A stretch of DNA of 64,000 nt from Melioribacter sp. Its GTDB lineage: Bacteria; Bacteroidota; Ignavibacteria; Ignavibacteriales; Melioribacteraceae. Below, piece after piece: positions 1 through 7,584 of the stretch (position 1 is its first letter; the number at the start of each line of letters is the position of its first letter). The stretch spans positions 1 to 64,000 of the forward strand of contig PMDS01000037.1 of assembly GCA_003155655.1 (NCBI GenBank), written 5' to 3'. The notes beneath the pieces are model-generated. The model made no database searches. It saw nothing but the letters and a program-made list of their open reading frames with translations, and was not told the DNA's origin. The position numbers were made by a program, and so were the translations under genes.

Positions 1-193
1 CACTCTCTTCAGGACGTGGAGTCTAGCCAAGTAAAAAAAATCCGGGCTTTAGCCCAATTCTTTGTTTAATAGACACATAATTTCGTAATTAGCTTACATC
101 TTCATAATGAACTCGAAAATATGAATGCATGCTTTGCTATGAAGTCTTAAAATCAATTAATGTAAATACGTTTTTACATAACGTGAGTTAAGT
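1..193. mobile_element. MITE-like element, copy 1 (cut by window edge)
   Basis: This stretch matches the reverse complement of the element at 28857-29214 in two blocks: about 8-105 (palindromic GGGCTTTAGCCC and the GGACGTGG stretch) and about 139-193 (ending in a terminal repeat that reads TAACGTGAGTTAA). The copy at 28.9 kb carries roughly 200 extra bases between the blocks, where this one has about 35. Its other terminus would lie left of the window. No transposase is encoded. The rest of 1-623 holds only the sorting-domain fragment at 157-387; I see nothing else in it. Confidence 0.65.
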
Positions 194-387
194 AATACTA
201 TTTTTTTTATTTCTGTAAAACTTCCAGATTGCATCCGGCAAAAATAAATTCCGCACGAAAGATTTTTTGAATTCAATAATGTTTTGTAATAACCCTTATC
301 TAAATATTCTTTAAAAAATTCATCAACTTTTTCCCCTAAATATGGTAACCCATAATTTTCACAAACAGCTATAACCGGTAAATGCAC
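157..387 (-). pseudogene. Truncated type IX secretion C-terminal sorting-domain fragment
   Basis: The 76-residue frame contains NLSCGIYFCRMQSGSFTEIK followed by KIVLLN, which resembles the type A C-terminal sorting domain of T9SS cargo (usually a NLSSGIYFYR-like strand, then a KK-hydrophobic end). Nothing that looks like a secreted passenger domain or a signal peptide precedes it. Past KIVLLN the frame runs into the terminal repeat of the element at 1-193, so the last eight or nine residues are element-encoded. I read it as the 3' relic of a secreted-protein gene, not a working gene. Confidence 0.5.
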
Positions 388-623
388 TATGAATGCCGGA
401 TGTATTTAACTTTAACTCAAGATTCGCTTGATAGTTTGAATCAGAAGCAACATTTTATAAGTTTATTCGTCTAAATAAATGGTAAGGAACAATGCATTGC
501 ATTTAATTGTAAAATAATCAATACTTGAACAGCAGATTTGGTTTAATACCTAATTTTATTTATTGAAAAGACATTTTTACCTAAATAAACATTCAAAATA
601 AATGAAATTTCTAATCCTAATTA

Positions 624-3062
624 ATGGGGGTCTCCTTGAAACTCAGATCTGCCTTTATCATTTTATTTTTTCTTTTTTCTAGTTTATTAACAGCGCAAAA
701 AAATTCAGAAAATTATAGGCTGACCGGCTCGGTAAGCGACTTAATGACTAGCAAACCTTTAACTGGGGCATCCGTAATTGTCATTTCAAAATCTTCGGGT
801 AAGGAATTAAAAGGAATTGCCGCCGATGCAAAAGGAAATTTTATATTAGAAAATATTCCCGAAAGCATTGTTCGCATAAGATTATCAATGGTTGGTTATC
901 AAACCCAGGTAATTGATTCGGTAAATCTTGATAAGACTTCCCGGATTGGTCTGATAATGCTTCTGCCCACTACTGTTGAAATGCCGGAAGTTGTTGTCAA
1001 ATCAATAAAACCAATGATTGAATTTCATTCCGATAAGCAGGTTGTAAATGTAGACCGGGTTCCCGGAAATACGGGCTCTATAACTGAAACGCTGAAAAAT
1101 ACCGGACTTGTAGATGTTGACCCGCAGTCTAATGCAATTACAATACGAGGACAGGGTGTTAAACTTCAAATGGATGGTCACGAATATTCGATGCCAAACG
1201 ATATGCTTGCACAAATGCCGGCTTCTTTGCTGGACCAGGTTGAAGTAATTCTTGCACCCGGCGCCAAAGAAAGCGCAGAAGGCGGAACTTACATATTAAA
1301 TTTAATTACGAAAAAGAATTCAATTAGTAATACAAGCGGAATGGTAAATTTAAGCATCGGATCAAATAAACTCTATGGCGGCGGCTTGTATTTTAATTAT
1401 AAGACGGGTAAGCTTAATTGTTTTGCGCAGGTTTTTGGTAATTATGGCGAGGCAGGGTATAGATCTTTATCAGAAAGATACGTTTATACAAGTCCATCAA
1501 TGTATTACCAGCTGTCATCAAGCGAAGATAATTATTTGTACAGAGCAGGCTATTATAAAATAGGTCTGGATTACGATATAGATGATCATAATTCCTTAAC
1601 TTTTTATACAAATTTTAATGGGTATAATTATTTTGATAAAAGCAATGGGCTTTCATCTGTGGATAACCAGAGCAGTATTTTTCAGTATAGTTATTCAAAT
1701 AACAATAATGAAAATTATATTGAGAACAACCTTTCATTTTACGGATTTTATAAAAAGAAATTTGAAGCAAAAGGAAATGAACTTACATTTGATCTTATGT
1801 ATACAATTATCGGCAATCCGGATAATTCAGATATGAATCTTGGTTACAGCAATCTTCCAAATTCCCCCAAATTGCAGAACAGCGGCACAGATATAAACGC
1901 AAAAACGTTAATATTTAAGGCAGATTATACACTTCCATTTAAAGATGACCGGCTGGAAGCTGGCTACAGTTTTACCAGAAGAACAAGAAATAACAACTAT
2001 AACGTACAAAATTATTCTTATTTAAATTCAGCCTGGCTTGATAGTTTAAAACTCAGCAATCAGTTTGAATATACAGAAACAATTAACGCGCTTTATTCAA
2101 GTTATTCTTATAAGCTGGATAAACTGGAAACAAAGCTGGGAATTAGGGTAGAAAATCTTTCAACTCACGGCAATCAAATGACCACTGGGGCGCTGTTTGA
2201 TGAAAACTACTTGAGTTTATTTCCAAACTTTAATATGCTCTACAGGTTTAGCGATTTGTTTCAACTTGGATTTACTGCCTTTAGAAGAGTTAATTATCCC
2301 CAGATTTATTATTTGAATCCTTTCAGACAGAATCAGGCGCCAAATACATTCTACGCCGGCAACCCGGATTTGAAACCTAATTATATAAACTCTTATGCAA
2401 TCAATCTTTCACAATTTTTAAGTGTTTATTACACACATACTACCGGTGATTTTACAAGTGCGCGGTCGATTGAAGACGACAGTGTAATAGTATCCAGCTA
2501 TGTTAATTTAAACAGCCAGGATACATTTGGATTTAACCTGACTCTGCCTTATAATAATACACCAATGTCTCCTGTCCATCTGCCTGATTTCATTAATTCA
2601 TTCTACATGACCTTTAATTACAGATCTTTCAAACAGTCAGGTCAATATTTGAATCAGGATTTAACAATGACTGATAAGACTTACAATCTAAATGCAAATA
2701 TGAGTTTAAAATTAGGCTATGATATTAATGCAGGTATTTATTTTTATTATATGCCAAAAATCGAAAATAAATTGAGAATAAGCAGTGAGTATAAATATTT
2801 AAATTTTTATTTGAGCAAATCTTTTTTAGAACGTAAACTGAGGTTAAACCTATCTATTAGCAATCCGTTTACAAACCTGAAACAGTATTATGTAACATTA
2901 GGAGAGGGATATAATACCGGCGGCAGCTATGAACCGATCAACGGCAGGTCAGTTAGATTAAGTATTTCTTACTTTATAAACAACTATCAAAACAGGCAGG
3001 AAAGAAGTATCGACGACGGTAGAGATTCCGGGGGAAAAGGTGCAGGAGGCTCAACTCCTTAG
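624..3062 (+). CDS. TonB-dependent-receptor-like outer-membrane beta-barrel protein
   Basis: 812 residues. A signal peptide (hydrophobic FIILFFLFSSLLTAQ) is followed by a CarboxypepD_reg-like beta-sandwich at about residues 30-115, a plug-like region at about 125-235 (VRGQG/LDQVEVI-type motifs: ITIRGQGVKLQMDG, LDQVEVILAPGAKES), and a long beta-barrel rich in aromatic and Asn residues to the C terminus. This matches the OMP_b-brl_3 family of Bacteroidota outer-membrane proteins, which bind or import unknown ligands. No SusD partner lies nearby. The tail (about 20 residues, rich in Gly, Ser and Asp) extends past the barrel. The ATG at 624 sits only four codons before a TTG at 636 that would give the more typical start MKLRSAFI behind a G-rich stretch, so the true start may be 636. 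Confidence 0.85.
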   Translation: MGVSLKLRSAFIILFFLFSSLLTAQKNSENYRLTGSVSDLMTSKPLTGASVIVISKSSGKELKGIAADAKGNFILENIPESIVRIRLSMVGYQTQVIDSVNLDKTSRIGLIMLLPTTVEMPEVVVKSIKPMIEFHSDKQVVNVDRVPGNTGSITETLKNTGLVDVDPQSNAITIRGQGVKLQMDGHEYSMPNDMLAQMPASLLDQVEVILAPGAKESAEGGTYILNLITKKNSISNTSGMVNLSIGSNKLYGGGLYFNYKTGKLNCFAQVFGNYGEAGYRSLSERYVYTSPSMYYQLSSSEDNYLYRAGYYKIGLDYDIDDHNSLTFYTNFNGYNYFDKSNGLSSVDNQSSIFQYSYSNNNNENYIENNLSFYGFYKKKFEAKGNELTFDLMYTIIGNPDNSDMNLGYSNLPNSPKLQNSGTDINAKTLIFKADYTLPFKDDRLEAGYSFTRRTRNNNYNVQNYSYLNSAWLDSLKLSNQFEYTETINALYSSYSYKLDKLETKLGIRVENLSTHGNQMTTGALFDENYLSLFPNFNMLYRFSDLFQLGFTAFRRVNYPQIYYLNPFRQNQAPNTFYAGNPDLKPNYINSYAINLSQFLSVYYTHTTGDFTSARSIEDDSVIVSSYVNLNSQDTFGFNLTLPYNNTPMSPVHLPDFINSFYMTFNYRSFKQSGQYLNQDLTMTDKTYNLNANMSLKLGYDINAGIYFYYMPKIENKLRISSEYKYLNFYLSKSFLERKLRLNLSISNPFTNLKQYYVTLGEGYNTGGSYEPINGRSVRLSISYFINNYQNRQERSIDDGRDSGGKGAGGSTP

Positions 3063-3115
3063 TGGCTAGAGGTAAAAGGCTAGATGCGAGAAGTATGTCT
3101 GCGGCGGGATTATGG

Positions 3116-3158
3116 TAATCAAACCAACTGAATGCCACAAAGGCACAAGGACGCGAAG
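3116..3158. repeat. Dispersed intergenic repeat, copy 1
   Basis: Contains AACTGAATGCCACAAAGGCA followed by CAAGGACGCGAAGG. Near-identical cores recur at 7273-7305 and, with several changes, at 7356-7400. All copies are intergenic. Confidence 0.6.
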
Positions 3159-3206
3159 GTTAATATTTTTTACTCAATGCAATAATCAGCTATCTTGAAC
3201 TTCTTA

Positions 3207-4679
3207 TTATTGGCATATACATTTTTTTAATATCTCGGTAATTTTATCCTGCTCTTTAATATTTAAAGAAGCGAAACCTAACCGGGAAGAATTGTAATTT
3301 ACTTTATCCGTATTATAGAAACTCCCATCGCTCATTATTAAACCATAATTTAATGCCATTTGAGATATAGATTTTATTTCAATGTCATTAAATTTCACCC
3401 AAACTGACATACCGCCGTCGGGTATCTTAAAAGTAACTTTGTTTCCCAATTTTTCCTTTAATTGTTTACAAAAATAATCCCTTCTCTCATGATAAAGTTT
3501 TACTGTTTTTTTTATATGCCTTTCAATTGTTCCATCCTTATATAATTCACCAATAGCGGCTTCCATCATGCTGTCCCCCTGCCAATCAACAGCTCTTCTT
3601 AAATTTGAAACAGCTTTAATAAAATTTTCAGGCGCTATCATAAATCCCATACGTATGGAAGGTACCAAAGTTTTAGTCAGTGTCCCTATATAAATTACAC
3701 TCCCATAAGGATCAATACTGGCAATAGGAAGAACCGGACTGCTTTGATAATGAAAATCATAGTCATAATCATCTTCTATAATTGCAAATTTGTACCGGAA
3801 AGCCAGATCAAGCAGTTTTATTCTTCTCTCAGGTGTTAATGTTACTGTAGTCGGGTAATGATGATGCGGTATAACATAAAGTAATTTGATTTTTTTGGTT
3901 TTACATATTAATTCAACTGTATCTACATTTATCCCTGATTCATCTACAGGCACTTTATTTATTTTTACGCCCATCTGCATGAATGTAAGATTGGCATTCT
4001 TATAGCCCGGTTCGCCTACAATAATGTTATCGCCGGGTTTTAACAATAGTCTGATTGTTATATATATACCCATTTGCGCTCCCTTCGTTATAAGAATATT
4101 CTTACTTGAAATTTTCAGTCCCCTTGTTTCATATAAATAAGGGGCTAGTGCATTAACAAGATATGGAGCGCCGGATGGATTACCATAATTGAGATACTTT
4201 TTGAATGAACTTAATTTTAATAAGCTTCTATACGTTGTCAATAACTTATCAACAGGAGCCAATCTGACATCGGGAAGACCATCATCTAATACTAAATCTT
4301 TGGTGTTTGGTTGTTCTGAAAAAGGAAATATAACATTACTTTTTTCATCAACATTGAAATTTGTTCTTAAAGGATATTCTTTTATTTCTTTGAAGGACAA
4401 AAATTTTACCGGATTTATTTCCGGCAATTTTTTTGTTATGTAGGTGCCCTTTCTTGGAATAATTTCCAGCCATCCTTGTGCAACCAATTCATCTAATGCG
4501 TTTTGTAACGTTTTGCGGTGTATTTTCAATATGAAGGCCAATTCCCTTGTACCCGGCATTTTCATTCCGCGGCTTAACTGCCCTCTTCTTATATGGGTAA
4601 TTATTGAATTCATTATCTGGGAATAGATCGGCACATTGGAACTTTTGTCTATAATAATCAGGTCGTTAAATGAATTCAT
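3207..4679 (-). CDS. MocR/PdxR-type transcriptional regulator (GntR HTH + aminotransferase fold)
   Basis: About 490 residues. The N-terminal winged helix (about 10-75: NVPIYSQIMNSIITHIRRGQ, then the recognition region with KIHRKTLQNALDELVAQGW) is of the GntR family. The remainder (about 115-490) is a class I aminotransferase fold with the PLP-binding pattern ITKGAQMGIY, EDDYDYDF and IGTLTKTLVPSIRMGF, where the Lys of TLTKT is the expected Schiff-base residue. MocR proteins sense PLP-derived ligands and usually control the adjacent divergent gene. Here that is the operon starting at 4782, and a palindrome lies between (4703-4724). The longest frame opens with a TTG at 4691; I prefer the ATG at 4679, which begins MNSFNDLI. 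Which ligand it senses cannot be told. Confidence 0.88.
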   Translation of the reverse strand: MNSFNDLIIIDKSSNVPIYSQIMNSIITHIRRGQLSRGMKMPGTRELAFILKIHRKTLQNALDELVAQGWLEIIPRKGTYITKKLPEINPVKFLSFKEIKEYPLRTNFNVDEKSNVIFPFSEQPNTKDLVLDDGLPDVRLAPVDKLLTTYRSLLKLSSFKKYLNYGNPSGAPYLVNALAPYLYETRGLKISSKNILITKGAQMGIYITIRLLLKPGDNIIVGEPGYKNANLTFMQMGVKINKVPVDESGINVDTVELICKTKKIKLLYVIPHHHYPTTVTLTPERRIKLLDLAFRYKFAIIEDDYDYDFHYQSSPVLPIASIDPYGSVIYIGTLTKTLVPSIRMGFMIAPENFIKAVSNLRRAVDWQGDSMMEAAIGELYKDGTIERHIKKTVKLYHERRDYFCKQLKEKLGNKVTFKIPDGGMSVWVKFNDIEIKSISQMALNYGLIMSDGSFYNTDKVNYNSSRLGFASLNIKEQDKITEILKKCICQ

Positions 4680-4702
4680 CTGGTACACCAACTCTATTTA
4701 TT

Positions 4703-4724
4703 CTGGTATATAACTATATACCAG
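4703..4724. promoter_or_regulatory. Perfect inverted repeat, candidate MocR operator
   Basis: A 10-base arm CTGGTATATA (4703-4712), a 2-base spacer, then its exact reverse complement (4715-4724). Related half-sites lie at 4680 (CTGGTACACCA) and near 4741 (CGGTGTA). It sits in the roughly 100-bp divergent region between the MocR gene and 4782, and its TATATA core could overlap a -10 element. Assignment to the MocR protein is by position. Confidence 0.55.
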
Positions 4725-4781
4725 TAAAATTATATTTTTCCGGTGTAAAAAACATAATTAATAAATAAACGGAGTTGCATA

Positions 4782-5225
4782 ATGAAAACAAGAATGAGTA
4801 TTAAAAATGTTGAACCCGCCATATATAAAATAATGGAAAAAGCTGAAGAGCTTATGGATTCGTTCGATATTGAACCAAAGCTCAAAGAATTGGTCAAATT
4901 AAGAACGTCCCAGATCAATGGCTGCGGATACTGTGTTAATTATCATTCCAAAGAAGCAAAAAAATTGGGGGAAACTGAACAGAGGCTTTACTCAGTTTGT
5001 ACCTGGTGGGAAGTACCTTTTTTTTCTGAAACTGAACAGGCTGTATTAAAATTTACGGAAGAAGTAACCAATATTTTCAATGGCGGTGTTTCTGATGAGA
5101 CTTTCAATCTGGTAGTTAATAAATTAGGTGAACAAAAGACGGCTCAATTGATTTTTATTATTTCAACTATTAATACATGGAATAGGCTGGCAATTTCAAC
5201 CCATATGATAGCTGAGGACGATTAA
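4782..5225 (+). CDS. Carboxymuconolactone decarboxylase/AhpD-family protein
   Basis: 147 residues of the all-helical AhpD/CMD fold. The family signature is intact: Cys48 and Cys51 (GCGYC) followed by His55, the redox CxxC-x3-H motif of alkylhydroperoxidase D. QINGCGYCVNYHSKEA is typical of the small alkylhydroperoxidase-like proteins often placed beside MocR regulators. Start is supported by a GGAG motif eight bases upstream of the ATG. The next gene begins immediately after its stop, so the two are surely cotranscribed. The thiol pair suggests a peroxide-reducing or thiol-redox role; the real substrate is unknown. Confidence 0.85.
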   Translation: MKTRMSIKNVEPAIYKIMEKAEELMDSFDIEPKLKELVKLRTSQINGCGYCVNYHSKEAKKLGETEQRLYSVCTWWEVPFFSETEQAVLKFTEEVTNIFNGGVSDETFNLVVNKLGEQKTAQLIFIISTINTWNRLAISTHMIAEDD

Positions 5226-6686
5226 ATGAATAATGAAAAAGATTCTAAAGTTATTTTCGATAATTTATTATTTGAAATCCACGCTTTAGAGAATCACTCA
5301 AGAAAATTAGAATTTGATTCATCTGAAAGAAATAAAATTGCTGATGAGTCAAAAGAATATATCAATAAATATTTAGAAGTCCTGCCCGGTCTAAAAGCCT
5401 TCACAAAAAATGATTTGACCGAATTGAAGGCAATAAAAGTAGAAGATAATGGCAAACCATTTGAGCAGCTTCTATCTATTTTACAAAATGAAGTTGATCA
5501 AGCGGGGATTAATTCTGCATCGGGACGCCACCTGGGTTATATTCCCGGAGGAGGAATCTGGTCTAGCGCCATTGCAGATTTTCTTGCCGCGGCTGCTAAT
5601 CGTTATGCCGGTATTTCTTATTCAAGCCCGGGTGCTGTAATTATAGAAAATCAATTAATTAAGTGGCTTTGCTCAATTATCGGTTACCCGGCATCAGCCC
5701 ATGGCAATTTAACTTCAGGTGGATCAACAGCTAACCTGACTGCAATTCAGGTTGCAAGAGATTCTTTTGGAATTAATGCCGGCAACGTAAGAAGATCGAC
5801 CATATATTTTACCGCGCAAGCGCATCATTCCATTCAAAAAGCTTTTCATACAACAGGACTGCATGAAGCTATTCAACGGATAATTCCAATGAATTCAAAT
5901 TTCCAAATGGATGTATCTGCATTAAATGAAAAAATTACACAGGATAAAAATGAAGGCTTGAATCCGTTTCTTGTAATAGCATCTGCGGGAACTACCGATA
6001 TAGGTGCGATAGATCAATTGGATTTAATCGCAGATATATGTTCGAGATACAATCTGTGGTTCCATGTAGATGCCGCTTATGGAGGGTTTTTCATGCTTGT
6101 GGATGAACTAAAAGAAAAATTTAAAGGCATTGAAAGATCTGATTCAGTTGTGATGGATCCGCATAAAAGTTTATTTCTGCCATATGGTTCCGGTACGGTT
6201 TTGATTAGAGATAGGAATAAATTACTTGCTTCATATTCCCATAACGCGGCATATATGCAGGATTCTTTAGACTCTGATGAATTAAACCCCGCTGATTGCG
6301 GCATAGAATTATCAAAGCATTTCAGGGGATTAAGATTATGGCTTCCACTTCATTTACATGGTCTTGATGTATTCAGGGCAAATCTTCAGGAAAAGATTCT
6401 ACTGGCACAGTATTTTTACAGATCAATAAAAGAAATGGGTTTTGAGACTGGCCCCACCCCTGAGCTTTCGGTTGTCCTTTTTAGATTGCCTGCAGAAGAA
6501 AAAAATCAGTTAAATAAAAATTTGCTGAACGCTTTGCTTGAAGACGGGAGATGTTTTTTTTCTTCAACACTAATTAACAACGAGTTTTGGATTAGGTGCG
6601 CGATCTTAAGCTTCAGGACACATCTTGCAGAAATTGATTTGGCTTTACAAATGATTAAAGAAAATGTTGTAAAGATTAACAAATAA
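5226..6686 (+). CDS. PLP-dependent group II decarboxylase (aromatic amino acid decarboxylase-like)
   Basis: 486 residues, normal for group II decarboxylases (glutamate, tyrosine, tryptophan and DOPA decarboxylases). Visible landmarks: the substrate loop GRHLGYIPGGG (about 100-110), TSGGSTANLTA (163-173, phosphate binding), HVDAAYGG (280-287, with Asp282 contacting the pyridine nitrogen), and DPHKSLFLPYGSG (311-323), in which Lys314 is the PLP-binding lysine. The start codon directly abuts the stop of the AhpD-like gene. Substrate specificity cannot be settled by eye; an aromatic L-amino acid is likeliest from the overall pattern. Control by the divergent MocR regulator would fit a PLP-enzyme operon. 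Confidence 0.88.
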   Translation: MNNEKDSKVIFDNLLFEIHALENHSRKLEFDSSERNKIADESKEYINKYLEVLPGLKAFTKNDLTELKAIKVEDNGKPFEQLLSILQNEVDQAGINSASGRHLGYIPGGGIWSSAIADFLAAAANRYAGISYSSPGAVIIENQLIKWLCSIIGYPASAHGNLTSGGSTANLTAIQVARDSFGINAGNVRRSTIYFTAQAHHSIQKAFHTTGLHEAIQRIIPMNSNFQMDVSALNEKITQDKNEGLNPFLVIASAGTTDIGAIDQLDLIADICSRYNLWFHVDAAYGGFFMLVDELKEKFKGIERSDSVVMDPHKSLFLPYGSGTVLIRDRNKLLASYSHNAAYMQDSLDSDELNPADCGIELSKHFRGLRLWLPLHLHGLDVFRANLQEKILLAQYFYRSIKEMGFETGPTPELSVVLFRLPAEEKNQLNKNLLNALLEDGRCFFSSTLINNEFWIRCAILSFRTHLAEIDLALQMIKENVVKINK

Positions 6687-6737
6687 TTCATAGCATAAAG
6701 AATATAATTTATAAATAACTTAACAGGAGAGCCCGCA

Positions 6738-7145
6738 ATGCAAAAAATAATTGAAGAAACTAATGCTATAACCTGGTTTGAAATTCCGGTTACAGATATG
6801 AACCGTGCGGTAAAATTTTATGAGACCATTCTTGACATAAAGATGGATGTGAAATTTATGGAAGAAACAAATGAAGAAGTTTCGTTTTTTCCGTTTACCG
6901 GAGCTGAAATCAGGGCAACTTCGGGGCGTGTTTCAGGTGTGCTGGTAAGGAATAATAGAACCGAACCTTCCGGCAAAGGAATAACTGTCTATCTGAATGC
7001 GAACCCATCAATCCAGGAAGTAATTGCTAAAGTTGAGCCGGCAGGCGGAAAAATCATATTGGCAAAAACTAAAATTCAAGCCGGGTGTGTTGCCATGATC
7101 TTTGATACAGAAGGAAACAGAGTAGGATTGTTTGCAAACGCGTAA
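6738..7145 (+). CDS. VOC-superfamily (glyoxalase/bleomycin-resistance-like) protein
   Basis: 135 residues with the VOC fold opening WFEIPVTDMNRAVKFYETIL, and a second repeat at about 80-133 ending in FDTEGNRVGLFA. A clear AGGAG lies nine bases before the ATG. The gene follows the decarboxylase by 51 bases on the same strand and probably ends the operon. Many single-domain members of this subfamily have no known substrate; a metal-dependent lyase, isomerase or binding role is possible. Only part of the classical metal ligands are evident, so I do not call it glyoxalase I. Confidence 0.8.
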   Translation: MQKIIEETNAITWFEIPVTDMNRAVKFYETILDIKMDVKFMEETNEEVSFFPFTGAEIRATSGRVSGVLVRNNRTEPSGKGITVYLNANPSIQEVIAKVEPAGGKIILAKTKIQAGCVAMIFDTEGNRVGLFANA

Positions 7146-7584
7146 TTATGCAATTTTTTAAATGACTTTAACCAGATTTTCCACTCTACGCCAATTGTAA
7201 TACATAATTTAGAAGCCGGTATCCTGCTTAGCGTGAACAGTGAAGTCAATACGCCTTGGCAGATTGTAGCTATTAAACCAACTGAATGCCACAAAGGCAC
7301 AAGGATACTACTTCTTTTAATTCTTTGTGACATTGTGTCCTTGTCGCGGATTGTAATAATCAAACCTTCTGAATGCCGTAAAGGCACCAAGACACAATGA
7401 AGCTGTGTTTGCATTTCTCAGTGTCAAGAACTTCCTGTGGGAATTCCTTTGGGTGAAGTTATAAGGCTACGGAAAAAATAAAAATCTGAAACCTGAACTA
7501 GCCGTCTTAATAATGAATAATTCTATAGGGATTACAAAATTAATTAAAGTAATACATGTTTTGATTTAACAAATTATTCCTAAT
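7146..7584. repeat. Gene-free stretch with two further copies of the dispersed repeat
   Basis: No credible gene. Copies of the AACTGAATGCC...AAAGGCAC repeat lie at 7273-7305 and 7356-7400; between them a partly complementary stretch (CTTTGTGACATTGTGTCCTTG) would let the region fold back. No terminator with a clean U-tract is obvious although the operon ending at 7145 and the convergent operon ending at 7585 meet here. Confidence 0.45.
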
